Positions 44,002 to 53,107 of a DNA stretch of 64,000 bases are shown here, piece by piece. Within the stretch, counting starts at the first letter, position 1. Each line of letters opens with the position of its first letter. A program made the position numbers and the translations under genes. The notes beneath the pieces were generated by a model. It searched no databases. It worked only from the letters and a program-made list of their open reading frames with translations, and was not told the DNA's origin. This DNA comes from CAYORM01 sp964406375 (GTDB lineage: Bacteria > Pseudomonadota > Alphaproteobacteria > DSM-16000 > Inquilinaceae), in NCBI GenBank assembly GCA_964406375.1, contig CAYORM010000003.1, positions 41,475-105,474 of the forward strand. The letters are read 5' to 3'.

Positions 44002-46518
44002 TCACGCTATCAACGGGAACAGGCCGACAACGCCGAAACCGACGAGCGCAGTCGCCAGCATGAACTGCCAATAGAGCACGACGTTCTGGAGATCGATGTC
44101 GTGCTCCGGCGTCAGTCGGCCGGCGAGGCCGCGGGCCAGGCAGTAGAGCTGCATGATGATGCCGGCCCCGGCATGCGCCACCGTCCAGCCGATGATGACC
44201 CAGACAATCGCCGGATAGACGTGGCGGGTGGGATCGAGGGCGGTCTCGGCCGGACCCGCCAGCCCGGCCGCGCAGCCGACGGCGGTGAGGAGCGCAGCGG
44301 CGACGAGCGCCGCCCGCATCGACCGGCCCGCACCGGCCCGGTTGAGGCGCCGGGCGAGCCGCGTCGCCGCCCATCCCGCCAGCATCAGCCCTGCCGCGGC
44401 CATCGGCCACGTAACGCCCGGTCCCTCAAGCTCCACCGGCGGGAAGTCGGGATGGATCGTCCAGTAAAAGAAATAGGCGAAGATCAGGCTGGCGAAGGCC
44501 GTACCGTCGCCGACCATGGTGATGAACATCGCCCACCAGCCGACCGATTGCGAACCGGCGATGTAGAGCGGCAGCGCCAGCCCCCGGCCGACGGATTTGG
44601 TCGGCTTCTCCGGAATCTCCGCCGTACCGCGCCACAGCCACCACAGGATCGCGACAAAGGCAGCCACGGCGCTGGCCGCGGTCAGATACCACCAGTGGAA
44701 GGTCAGGAAGATGAACACGCCGCCCAGCCCGACGGCGGCAACCATCGGCACGAAGCTCGGCCCGGAGACGCGCAGGCATTGCAGCGGTTCGGCGTCCAAT
44801 ACGCTCGTCACCAGCGTCTCGCGCCGGCCCTCCTCGGCATCGGGCAGGTAGAAGCGCCCGGCATCGACATCGCGCAGCAGGTCGGGCTGGTCCCAGAGCG
44901 GGTAGCGGCTGCGGATGATCGGGATCGAGCGGACACCCCAGTTCTCGCCCGGCATCTCGATCATCCATTCCAGCGTGCCGGCCCGCCACGGGTTCCGCGC
45001 CGCATGAGGTTGGCGTCGCTTCGGCCGCACCACGTCCCAGGCGACGACAAGGACACCCGCCGCAAAGATGAAGGCGCCCGCCGTCGAGACGAGGTTCGGC
45101 CACTCCCAGCCGAGCCCTTCCGGATAGGTGAAGACCCGCCGCGGCATGCCCCGCAGGCCGGCAATGTGCATCGGAAAGAAGCCGATGTTGAAACCGGCGA
45201 ACATCAGCCAGAAGGCGACCCGGCCCAGCCTGTCCGAGAGCGTGCGGCCTGCGACCAGCGGGAAGTAGTAGTAGAGCCCGGCCACGACCGGGAACAGCAT
45301 GCCGCCGATCAGCACATAGTGCAGATGGGCGACGATGAAATGGCTGTCATGGGCCTGCCAGTCGAACGGCGCGATCGCCACCATCACGCCCGACAGCCCG
45401 CCAATGACGAAGATGACCAGCGCGCCGGTCACGAACAGCATCGGCGTCGCACGGACGACGCGCCCGGCCAGTACTGTCGCCACGAAGGCTAGGATCTGCA
45501 CCCCCGTCGGGATCGCGACCGCGACCGACGCCGCCGAGAAGAAGCCGAGCGAGACGATCGGCAGCCCGGTCGTGAACATGTGGTGGACCCACAGCCCGAA
45601 GCTGATGAAGCCGGTCCCGACCGCAGCCAGCACGATCCAGGAATAGCCGACCAGCGGCCGGCGGGCGAAGGTCGGCACGATCATCGCCAGAAGGGCGATC
45701 GCCGGCAGGAAGATGATGTAGACCTCGGGGTGGCCGAAGATCCAGAACAGGTGCTGCCAGAGGAGCGGATCGCCACCCCGGGCCGGATCGAAGAACGGCC
45801 AGCCGAACATCCGCTCGAGCTCGAACAGGATGTCGCCGGCGATCAGAGGCGGGAAGGCGAACAAGATCATCCCGGCGACGACCAGCACGTACCAGGCATA
45901 AAGCGGGATCAGATTGATCCGCATGCCGGGTGCCCGGCATTTCAGGACACCGACGATCAGCTCGACCGCGGCGGCGATCGAGGCGACCTCGATGAAGGAC
46001 AGGCCGAGCAGCCAGATGTCCGCACCGATCCCCGAATGGATCGGGTCGGTGGTCAGCGGCGGGTACATGAACCAGCCGGCCTCCGGCGCTGCGCCGAAAA
46101 AGATCGAGCCGCAGACGAAGACACCGCCGATGACGAAGCACCAGAAGCCGAAGGCAGAGAGCCGCGGGAAGGGAAGGTCACGCGCGGCCAGCATCTGCGG
46201 CAGGATGACGATGGCGACCGCCTCGAAGATCGGCACGGCGAACAGGAACATCATCACGGTGCCGTGCAGCGTGTAGGCCTGATTGTAGAAACCGGCCGTC
46301 AGGAGGTCATTTTCGGGTACGGCGAGCTGGAGGCGAACCAGCAGCGCCAGAACGCCTGCGAACAGCATGAAGAGGAAGGCGGCCCCGGTGTACCAGAGGC
46401 CGACCTCGGTATTGTTCACGTCCGACAGGTAGCGCCAGCCGCGCGGCGACGCCCAGACCCGTCTGAGACGGGCCTCCTGCGCCGCCCGCCGTTCCATCTC
46501 CTCGGCGGATGGGCTCAT
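44002..46518 (-). CDS. ctaD: Cytochrome c oxidase fused subunit I+III
   Basis: An 838-residue fusion. Subunit I (about residues 1-545): haem a ligands H85 (YTLHGTVMM) and H400, haem a3 ligand H398 (IVAHLHYVL), CuB ligands H263, H312 and H313, the cross-linked Tyr267 and proton-channel E265 in FGHPEVY, so it is an A1-type haem-copper oxidase. An additional helix pair follows, then a subunit III part (about 625-838) starting QSVGWWAMFITMVGDG. It reduces O2 to water and pumps protons. It overlaps subunit II by four bases. Such I+III fusions are typical of some caa3 oxidases. Confidence 0.95.
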   Translation of the reverse strand: MSPSAEEMERRAAQEARLRRVWASPRGWRYLSDVNNTEVGLWYTGAAFLFMLFAGVLALLVRLQLAVPENDLLTAGFYNQAYTLHGTVMMFLFAVPIFEAVAIVILPQMLAARDLPFPRLSAFGFWCFVIGGVFVCGSIFFGAAPEAGWFMYPPLTTDPIHSGIGADIWLLGLSFIEVASIAAAVELIVGVLKCRAPGMRINLIPLYAWYVLVVAGMILFAFPPLIAGDILFELERMFGWPFFDPARGGDPLLWQHLFWIFGHPEVYIIFLPAIALLAMIVPTFARRPLVGYSWIVLAAVGTGFISFGLWVHHMFTTGLPIVSLGFFSAASVAVAIPTGVQILAFVATVLAGRVVRATPMLFVTGALVIFVIGGLSGVMVAIAPFDWQAHDSHFIVAHLHYVLIGGMLFPVVAGLYYYFPLVAGRTLSDRLGRVAFWLMFAGFNIGFFPMHIAGLRGMPRRVFTYPEGLGWEWPNLVSTAGAFIFAAGVLVVAWDVVRPKRRQPHAARNPWRAGTLEWMIEMPGENWGVRSIPIIRSRYPLWDQPDLLRDVDAGRFYLPDAEEGRRETLVTSVLDAEPLQCLRVSGPSFVPMVAAVGLGGVFIFLTFHWWYLTAASAVAAFVAILWWLWRGTAEIPEKPTKSVGRGLALPLYIAGSQSVGWWAMFITMVGDGTAFASLIFAYFFYWTIHPDFPPVELEGPGVTWPMAAAGLMLAGWAATRLARRLNRAGAGRSMRAALVAAALLTAVGCAAGLAGPAETALDPTRHVYPAIVWVIIGWTVAHAGAGIIMQLYCLARGLAGRLTPEHDIDLQNVVLYWQFMLATALVGFGVVGLFPLIA

Positions 46519-47552
46519 CGTAGCGTTCCGAGGTAATGGGCGATCGCCCGGAGGTCCTCCGCCGGCAGCATCGAGAAGGCAGGCATCCGCGCCTCGGGCT
46601 TCACCGCGGCGGGATCGGTGATGAAGCGCAGCAGCGCCTCTTCCGTGTTCGGCAGCGTGCCGGCGGCGATCGTGCGGCGCGCGGCGAGATGGGTGAGGTC
46701 GGGACCGACGAGGCCGGCCGCCTCCGTGCCGCGGATGGCATGGCAGGCGCCGCAGCCATGGGCGAGGAACAGGGCCTGTCCCGAGCGGGCGAGGTCGGCA
46801 GCCGGCTCGATGGCGGGGCCGGCCTCACCCTCCAGCCAGGCGGCGAACTCGGCGGGCGCCATCGCCTCGACCTCGAAGGCCATCAGCGCATGGGCGGTGC
46901 CGCAGAACTCGGCGCAGGCCCCGCGATAGCGGCCCGGCACGCTCGCCTCGAGCGTCAGGAGGTTCGTTCGCCCGGGGATCATGTCCATCTTCCCGGCCAA
47001 AGCGGGGATCCAGAAGCTGTGGATCACATCCGGGCTCGACAGCATGAAGCCGACCCTTTGGCCGGCCGGCAGATGGATCGCGTTGGCGGTCTCGACCGGA
47101 GCCTCGGCGCCCGGTGGCCAGTAACGGACACGCCACCAGAACTGCTGGCCGACGACCTCGATGCGCAGCACGTTGGGCGCGGTGGCGGCGGCGAGCGGCC
47201 GCAGCCCCGGCATGATCCACAGCGCGTGAGCGAGGAGGAGAGCCAGCAGCAGGGTCGGCAGCACCGCCCCGCCCCACAGGATCAGCCGGCCGGCCAGCGC
47301 CTCACTGTACGGGGCGTCCTTGAAATGCAGCGCATAGAGGGCGAGGCCGACGACCAGCGCCCAGATCACGCCCCCCGCCGCGGCCATGATCCAGAACAGC
47401 TCGGCGACGGTCGCGGCCTCTGGGCCGCGTGGCGCCAGAGCCGATTGCGCGCCCTCACAGCCAGCGAGCGCCAGTGCGGCGCAGCCGGCCCCAAGCGCCG
47501 GCCGCCGTCCGGTGACGGCCCCCTGCCCCGCTGCGTCATCCCGCCGGGCCAT
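46515..47552 (-). CDS. ctaC: Cytochrome c oxidase subunit II with C-terminal cytochrome c domain (caa3 type)
   Basis: A 345-residue lipoprotein-type subunit II. It has a lipobox-like LALAGC (Cys32) and two membrane helices (about 52-75, 90-113). The CuA domain has ligands H178, C213, E215, C217, H221 and M224 (CAEFCGTAHALM). A fused C-terminal haem domain carries CGACH (267-271), making it a caa3-type subunit. The substrate-docking aromatic stretch QQFWWRVRYWP is present. It begins the oxidase operon, 110 bp downstream of the TRAP permease gene. Confidence 0.95.
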   Translation of the reverse strand: MARRDDAAGQGAVTGRRPALGAGCAALALAGCEGAQSALAPRGPEAATVAELFWIMAAAGGVIWALVVGLALYALHFKDAPYSEALAGRLILWGGAVLPTLLLALLLAHALWIMPGLRPLAAATAPNVLRIEVVGQQFWWRVRYWPPGAEAPVETANAIHLPAGQRVGFMLSSPDVIHSFWIPALAGKMDMIPGRTNLLTLEASVPGRYRGACAEFCGTAHALMAFEVEAMAPAEFAAWLEGEAGPAIEPAADLARSGQALFLAHGCGACHAIRGTEAAGLVGPDLTHLAARRTIAAGTLPNTEEALLRFITDPAAVKPEARMPAFSMLPAEDLRAIAHYLGTLR

Positions 47553-47662
47553 CTCCCTCCACCGGCAATGCGGAAGGCGGGAGTGGCCGGGATGGCGCGC
47601 CCCGTCGCCTGCCGACTAGAAGGCGCTGCGGCGGGGCGATGTTCCCTGGGAGACGGCGGCTG

Positions 47663-49699
47663 TCAGGCGGTGCCGCTCCGCCGCATCGGCAGGAAAAGCG
47701 GGCGGGCGAGCACGAGGATCAGCATCGCCAGCCCGACGAGCGAGGTCGTCAGCTCCGGCGCCACCATCAGCAGCGCCGCAATCGCCAGCACCGTGCGCTC
47801 GATCCATCCCAAAGGCCGGGTCAGATAGGCCGAGAAGGCGGCCGAGAGTGCGGTAATGCCGAGCACCGCCCCGATCGTCGCGACGAGGAAGGCGCGCAGC
47901 GAGAAATCCTCGACCACGATCAACATCGAGGGCGAGAAGACGAAGACGAAGGGCACCAGCACCTTCCCCATACCGAGCCGGAAGGCGGTGTTGCCGGTGC
48001 TGAAGGGGTTGGCATTGGCGATCCCTGCCGCGGAATAGGCGGCGAGTGCCACCGGTGGCGTCAGATCCGCGAGCACCCCGTAATAGAAGACGAAGAAGTG
48101 CGCGACCAGCGGCTGCACGCCGAGCATGACCAGGATCGGCGCCGAGACGGTCACCATGATCAGGTAGTTGGCGGTGGTAGGAATGCCGCAGCCCATCAGG
48201 ATGCAGACGATGCCGGTCAGCAGCAGCGTCAGGAAGAGCGTCACACCGGCGGTCGACATCAGGTCGAAGGGGATCAGCGGCACGATCGCCTCGGACCACT
48301 CCGCGGCGGTCGCGGTGACGATATAGGCCACCTTGAAGCTGACCCCGGTCAGGGTGACGACGCCGATGATGATCCCGACCGTCGCCGCCGCCGCACCGAC
48401 CGCCAGCGCATATTTCGCACCATGGACGAAGGCGTCGAAGAGGTCGCGGGGTTTCAGCCGGCGGTAACGATGCAGGAAGCCGATGACGATACAGCCCGTG
48501 ATCCCCCAGAAGGCCGCGAGATAGGGGGTGAAGCCGTTGAGCAGGATGGCGACCAGCAGGAAGAGCGGCAGCAGCGTCGGCCAGTCGCGGCGCAGCACCG
48601 TCCAGACCTTCGGCAGCTCCGCGGCGGTCAGGCCGCGCAATCCGCGGCGCTTGGCTTCGAAGTGCACCTGCATCAGCACGCCGAAGAAGTGCATGAAGGC
48701 CGGTACGATCGCGGCGATCAGGATGTCGGTATAGGGGATCTCCAGGAACTCGATCATCAGGAACGCGGCGGCGCCCATGATCGGTGGCGTGATCTGCCCG
48801 CCGGTGCTCGCCGCCGCCTCAACCGCGGCCGCGAAATGCCGGGGATAGCCGATCCGCGCCATCGCCGGGATGGTGAGCGATCCCGTGGTCACCGTATTCG
48901 CGATGGAGGAGCCGGAGATCGAGCCGAACAACGCCGATGAGAGTACCGCCACCTTGGCCGGCCCTCCGGCGAAACGGCCGGCGACCGCGGAGGCAAGGTC
49001 GATGAAGAGCTGGCCGAGGCCGATCCGCGTCGCAAGCACCCCGAACAGCACGAAGTGGAACACATAGGTCGCGACGACGCCGACCGGCAGGCCGTAGATC
49101 CCCTGGCTGGTCAGGTAGAGATGGTTGACCAGCGTCGACCAGGAGGAACCGGGATGCATCAGGAGGCCCGGTGCGTGGCGGCCGAACAGCGCATAGGCCA
49201 TCACCAGCACGGCGATGACCGGCAGCGGCCAGCCAATCGACCGCCGTGTCGCCTCGAGCAGCACGACGATCATCACCGAGCCCATCACCACGTCGATCTG
49301 CAGCGGGTTGCCGACGCGGAAGGCGAGATCGGCGAACACCCAGGGCACGTAGAGCGCAGCCGCTGCGGCGGCGAGAGCAAACGCCCAGTCGATCAGCGGA
49401 ATCCCGCCCGGCCGCATCAGCGTCGAGAGCGGCGGCGTCGGGCCCGACCTGCCGCCCCAGGCAGGGAAGACGAGGAAGATCAGGGCGAGCACGAAGGCCA
49501 TGTGCACGCCGCGATGGGTGACCTCGCGCAGCAGGCCGAAGCCGGCCGTATAGTAGTGGAAAAAGGACAGCGCGAAGAGCAGCAGCGCGACCAGCACCGC
49601 TGACGCCCGTCCGAGTGGCCGGTAACGCAGTTCCGGATCGAAGCGCTCCGCGCGCTTGATCGCCTCGTCTACCGCACCATCGTCGGTCCGCAGGCTCAT
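47663..49699 (-). CDS. TRAP transporter fused permease (DctQM type, TAXI-associated)
   Basis: A 678-residue membrane protein combining a DctQ-like small part (about residues 30-190) and the DctM large part with the family motifs GLGQLFIDLASAVAGRFAGGPAKVAVLSSALFGSISGSSIANTVTTGS (span about 220-270) and MGCGIPTTANYLIMV. It forms the membrane unit of a Na+-driven TRAP transporter that works with the TAXI receptor encoded upstream. The substrate is probably a dicarboxylate or amino-acid-like compound. A 12-bp hairpin separates the two genes. Confidence 0.93.
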   Translation of the reverse strand: MSLRTDDGAVDEAIKRAERFDPELRYRPLGRASAVLVALLLFALSFFHYYTAGFGLLREVTHRGVHMAFVLALIFLVFPAWGGRSGPTPPLSTLMRPGGIPLIDWAFALAAAAAALYVPWVFADLAFRVGNPLQIDVVMGSVMIVVLLEATRRSIGWPLPVIAVLVMAYALFGRHAPGLLMHPGSSWSTLVNHLYLTSQGIYGLPVGVVATYVFHFVLFGVLATRIGLGQLFIDLASAVAGRFAGGPAKVAVLSSALFGSISGSSIANTVTTGSLTIPAMARIGYPRHFAAAVEAAASTGGQITPPIMGAAAFLMIEFLEIPYTDILIAAIVPAFMHFFGVLMQVHFEAKRRGLRGLTAAELPKVWTVLRRDWPTLLPLFLLVAILLNGFTPYLAAFWGITGCIVIGFLHRYRRLKPRDLFDAFVHGAKYALAVGAAAATVGIIIGVVTLTGVSFKVAYIVTATAAEWSEAIVPLIPFDLMSTAGVTLFLTLLLTGIVCILMGCGIPTTANYLIMVTVSAPILVMLGVQPLVAHFFVFYYGVLADLTPPVALAAYSAAGIANANPFSTGNTAFRLGMGKVLVPFVFVFSPSMLIVVEDFSLRAFLVATIGAVLGITALSAAFSAYLTRPLGWIERTVLAIAALLMVAPELTTSLVGLAMLILVLARPLFLPMRRSGTA

Positions 49700-49732
49700 C
49701 TCGATATGTTCCGGGACGGGAATGCAAAAGCG

Positions 49733-49759
49733 GGGGGCGGAGCCTGTGGCTCCGCCCCC
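49733..49759 (-). terminator. Perfect 12-bp hairpin between TAXI receptor and TRAP permease genes
   Basis: GGGGGCGGAGCC and GGCTCCGCCCCC pair around a TGT loop. On the minus strand it is followed by CGCTTTTGC, so it can act as a leaky intrinsic terminator, giving more receptor than permease. Confidence 0.65.
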
Positions 49760-49801
49760 GCCACGCTCAGATCAATCGCGGCGCCGCGTGCGCCGCCTCA
49801 G

Positions 49802-50827
49802 TCACTCCAGGAGGCCGGCCTCGGTATAGAAGCGTTCCGCGCCCGGATGCAGCGGAATGCCAATGCCGTCGAGAGCCGTCTCGAGCCTGATCGAGCGCCC
49901 CTTGGCGTGGCCGCTGTCGAGCAGGGCGCGCGTGCTGTCGTTCCACAGTGCCCGGGTGATCTCGTAAACCAGCTCCTCCGGCTGGTCCACGCTGGTCACC
50001 CATTGGGCACCGACGCTCAGCGTCTGCACATCCTCGTCGACGCCCTCATAGGTCCCGCCGGGGATCGTGTGCTCGGCGAAGAAGCCGTATTCCCCGATGA
50101 TCGCCTCGGCCTGTTCGCCGTCGATCGGCACCAGCACAATGTCGAAGCCGGTCGCCAGCTCCGCGATCGCGCCGGCCGGGAAGCCGCCGACGAAGAAGAA
50201 GGCGTCCATATTGCCGTCCCGCATCAGATCGGCGGCCTGGTTCGGCTTGAGGTACTCCGCCTCGATATCCGCCTCGGTCAGCCCATAGGCCTCGAGGATG
50301 ATCCGCGCATCGACCAGCGTGCCCGAGCCCGGCTCGTCGAGCGAAACCGCCTTCCCCCGCAGATCGTCGACGCTGTCGATCCCGGCATCGGCCCGGGCCA
50401 CGAGATGGATGCTCTCGGGATAGAGGTTGGCGATCGCGCGGATCCCCTCGACCGCACCCTGCCCCTCATAGATCCCGGTACCGGTATAGGCCCAGTAGGC
50501 GACATCTGACTGCGAGAAGCCCGATTCTGCCGCGCCGCTGACGATGGCGTTGATATTCGCCACCGAGCCGTTGGAGGCGACGGCGGTCGCGATCAGCCCG
50601 GGGACACCGCAGCTCCCCCCCTCCTCGCAGCCGCGCGATCCGGGCGGATTCGAGATCGCATTCGCGAGCAGCCCGCCGATCGGGAAATAGGTCCCGGCCG
50701 TGCCGCCGGTCACGATCCGGAAAAAGCTCGGCTGCTGGGCAGCGGCGGTGCCAGCCGCGATACCGCCGAGACAGACGATGGCGACCGATGCCTTTGCGAC
50801 CGCTCGGGCCAAGTTCATCCGCCTCAT
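49802..50827 (-). CDS. TAXI-family TRAP transporter substrate-binding protein
   Basis: A 341-residue periplasmic receptor. It has a signal peptide (cleavage near AAAQQ, residue 31), then the TAXI signature FRIVTGGTAGTYFPIGGLLANAIS (span about 36-59), and the mid-domain pattern NINAIVSGAAESGFSQSDVAYWA. Four cysteines in GCEEGGSCGV suggest at least one disulfide, usual for this family. ATG at 50827 has an AAGGAG site. It is the first gene of the operon. Confidence 0.93.
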   Translation of the reverse strand: MRRMNLARAVAKASVAIVCLGGIAAGTAAAQQPSFFRIVTGGTAGTYFPIGGLLANAISNPPGSRGCEEGGSCGVPGLIATAVASNGSVANINAIVSGAAESGFSQSDVAYWAYTGTGIYEGQGAVEGIRAIANLYPESIHLVARADAGIDSVDDLRGKAVSLDEPGSGTLVDARIILEAYGLTEADIEAEYLKPNQAADLMRDGNMDAFFFVGGFPAGAIAELATGFDIVLVPIDGEQAEAIIGEYGFFAEHTIPGGTYEGVDEDVQTLSVGAQWVTSVDQPEELVYEITRALWNDSTRALLDSGHAKGRSIRLETALDGIGIPLHPGAERFYTEAGLLE

Positions 50828-51097
50828 AACTCAACTCCTTGTTGCATATACTCCAGACCTGCCGCCGATCGCCACGAAGCAACGAGTTGAGGCGACAACT
50901 CATAGTGGTATTTTAACATCCATGGCCGGGTGCGCCAAGTACAGTCTGACCGGGAAAGGTTCGAAGCGAAGCGGCCACTGACAGATCGCGCGCGGCACTT
51001 GAACGCCGAACGGCTGTCCATTCGCCTCGTCCACATTCCTTCCATACTATTGTCAGAAACTCAGTCGAACGGATAAGAGTACTTTGTCTGCGACGGT

Positions 51098-51799
51098 TTA
51101 TTTGTCGTGGTTCTGCTCGTAGCGCGCGCGCGTCTCGGCATTCATCGGGTAGAGACCGGGCAAGGGAACGCCACGGTCAATCTCGCTCATGATCCAGGCC
51201 TCGGCACGCTCCTGCTCCGGCGCCTCTGCCGCCACCTCGGCCAGCAGCCCGGCAGGGATGACGACCGCACCGTCATCATCCGCCACCACCACATCGTCGG
51301 GCATCACCGCGACGCCGCCGCAGCCGACGGGCTGCTGCCAGCCCGCGAAGGTCAGCCCGGCGACCGAGGGCGGCGCGGCTGCCCCCCGCGCCCAGACGGG
51401 CAGGCCGGTGCCGAGCACACCGGTCAGGTCTCGCACCACCCCGTCGGTGACCAGGCCGGCGACCCCGCGCTTGGCCATCCGGGCACAGAGGATATCGCCG
51501 AAGATGCCGGCGTCGTCGATGCCCATCGCATCGACGACGGCGATCACCCCTTCCGGCATCGCCTCGATCGCCGCGCGCGTCGAGGTCGGCGATGCCCAGG
51601 AGGCCGGCGTCGCGAGATCCTCGCGCGCCGGCACGAAGCGCAACGTGAACGCCCGGCCGACACGCCGGGGCTGCCCGGGCACCAGCGGCCGCGTCCCGCG
51701 CATCCAGACGTTCCGCAGGCCCTTCTTCAGGAGCACCGTCGTGAGGGTGGCGGTCGACACGGCAGAAAGCGCCTCGAAGACGGCACGGTCGTCGGACAT
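51098..51799 (-). CDS. RraA-family protein (RNase E inhibitor-like / aldolase-lyase fold)
   Basis: A 233-residue RraA-like protein. The family motifs are ATLTTVLLKKGLRN, FGDILCARMAKRGVAGLVTDGVVRDL (span about 101-126) and PDDVVVADDDGAVVIP. The G-DxxxxRD pattern is that of HMG/CHA aldolases and oxaloacetate decarboxylases, which use the fold to cleave carboxylated hydroxy-acids; RNase E inhibition is restricted to a subgroup. ATG at 51799 has a GGAG site. It lies 270 bp from the TRAP receptor gene on the same strand, with no shared transcript obvious. Confidence 0.83.
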   Translation of the reverse strand: MSDDRAVFEALSAVSTATLTTVLLKKGLRNVWMRGTRPLVPGQPRRVGRAFTLRFVPAREDLATPASWASPTSTRAAIEAMPEGVIAVVDAMGIDDAGIFGDILCARMAKRGVAGLVTDGVVRDLTGVLGTGLPVWARGAAAPPSVAGLTFAGWQQPVGCGGVAVMPDDVVVADDDGAVVIPAGLLAEVAAEAPEQERAEAWIMSEIDRGVPLPGLYPMNAETRARYEQNHDK

Positions 51800-51922
51800 G
51801 GGCAACTCCGGTTCTCGCGCCGCAGGGTACATCACCGATGGCGCGGTTGAGCGATGCGCGCTTCTACCATCGCCGACGCTTGACGCCAGCGTCGCATCAC
51901 CGCCGGAGCCGCCCATACCCCC

Positions 51923-52432
51923 TCAGCGCTGGGCTTCGGCCCGCTCACCCAATTGCAGATAGCGCTCGGTCACCGGGATGAGCTGGCTCTCAAGCCAGCG
52001 CGCCATGGCCTCTTCCTCGGCGAGCGACTGTTCGAGCAGCGGCGTTGCCGAGATCATGCCCGCCCGGTCGGCGACCAGGATAAGCGAGCGGTAGCTGGCG
52101 ATCTCGAAGTTCTCGAACGCGAAATTGGCGTAGCTGTTCTTGAGGATCTCGTCCTCGGCGAGGGCATGGCCCATCGCCGCGAGATTACCGACCAGGCTGA
52201 GGGCCGTGTCCTTCAGACCGGATGCGCTCTCGCCGCAACTCTCCAGCACCCGGTCGAGACGGGCGATCTGCCCCTCCGTCTCGCGTCGATGTGCCTGCAA
52301 ACGGGCCTTGAGGTCGGGATAGTCCTCGAGCCGGCCGAGCTGGCGGTCGATCAGGGCCAAGGCTTGGTTCTCGAGCGCATGGGCGTTGCGCAGGCCGGCC
52401 ACGAAGGTCTTCTCGGCAAAGCTCGATGCCAT
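51923..52432 (-). CDS. Ferritin-like DUF892 (YciE/YciF-type) protein
   Basis: A 169-residue four-helix ferritin-like protein. The pattern KTFVAGLRNAHALENQALALIDRQL (span about 8-32) and later ENFEIASYRSLILVADRAG and SLAEEEAMARWLE carry the spaced Glu/His residues of the DUF892 family. Members are usually general-stress genes. I chose ATG at 52432 with a GGGAG site; a GTG nine bases upstream is the alternative. The upstream region has GGAAC-N16-GATTG, like the PRC-barrel gene at 41905. Confidence 0.87.
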   Translation of the reverse strand: MASSFAEKTFVAGLRNAHALENQALALIDRQLGRLEDYPDLKARLQAHRRETEGQIARLDRVLESCGESASGLKDTALSLVGNLAAMGHALAEDEILKNSYANFAFENFEIASYRSLILVADRAGMISATPLLEQSLAEEEAMARWLESQLIPVTERYLQLGERAEAQR

Positions 52433-52467
52433 GGTCGTCACTCCCGGTCGGGTTGCTGGTGACGGTC

Positions 52468-52492
52468 AATCGGCGCCTCGCGACAGGGTTCC
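52468..52492 (-). promoter_or_regulatory. Possible stress-type promoter of the ferritin-like gene
   Basis: Minus-strand GGAAC (52492-52488), 16 bases, then GATT (52471-52468) followed by GACC. It has the same -35, spacing and GATTG-type -10 as the PRC-barrel promoter candidate at 41994-42018; the -10 deviates from the EcfG CGTT. Confidence 0.4.
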
Positions 52493-52582
52493 TCACCGGA
52501 CGGAACCGAAGCGGCGGCGCGGCGCTTGTGCGGTCAGACGGCCCGCGCCTTCGTCCCGCGCCCTGCGCGGTGGGAGGGATCC

Positions 52583-53098
52583 ATGGAAGAGAAGTCCTCC
52601 TTCGGCCCTCCGGTCAGGACCGACGGCCTGCAACTCGAGGAGCGGCGGGGCTTCCAGGAGTGGTTCTGGCGCGTGCAGCGCTGGGCCTGGGCAGGGTTCG
52701 GGCTCGTCGTGCTGGCCGCCTTGGCCGGCCTCACCGGCAGCGGCGGCCCCCTCTCCCGTGCCACGCTCGAGCTCGGCGCCGGCAGCATCGACTATCCGGG
52801 CGTCGCGCGCTGGCAGGCCGCCGACAGCCTCACCCTGCAGCTCGCGCCAGGCCGGGCCGGGCGCACCCTCCTCTTGTCCTCCGGCTTCGCGGAGAGCTTC
52901 GAGATCGAGACGGTACACCCCGCACCGCTGCTGTGGGAGAGCGGTGCGGACGGTCACCGCATGCGCTTTGCCGTCGATGCCGGCGCCCCGGTCACCATCC
53001 ACCTGCATGTCCGGCCGCTGAAGCCCGGCTTGACGGAGGCCACCGCCTCCCTCGACGGCGGGCCGGCGCCACGGATGCGCTTCATCGTGCTGCCCTAG
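52583..53098 (+). CDS. Single-span membrane protein of unknown function
   Basis: A 171-residue protein with an acidic N-terminus, one membrane helix (about residues 36-53) and an exported beta-rich remainder containing LRPLKPGLTEATASLDG-type sequence. ATG at 52583 has a GGGAGGG site. It lies 9 bp upstream of the DUF421 gene, so the two form a pair, possibly one envelope complex. I recognise no catalytic motif. Confidence 0.7.
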   Translation: MEEKSSFGPPVRTDGLQLEERRGFQEWFWRVQRWAWAGFGLVVLAALAGLTGSGGPLSRATLELGAGSIDYPGVARWQAADSLTLQLAPGRAGRTLLLSSGFAESFEIETVHPAPLLWESGADGHRMRFAVDAGAPVTIHLHVRPLKPGLTEATASLDGGPAPRMRFIVLP

Positions 53099-53107
53099 GA
53101 GCCTTGC

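Noticed and set aside
52502..52526. GGAAC-N16-CGCT on the plus strand before the 52583 gene as an EcfG promoter
   Set aside because: The -10 does not match CGTT, and GGAAC-type pentamers arise easily here; not strong enough to call.
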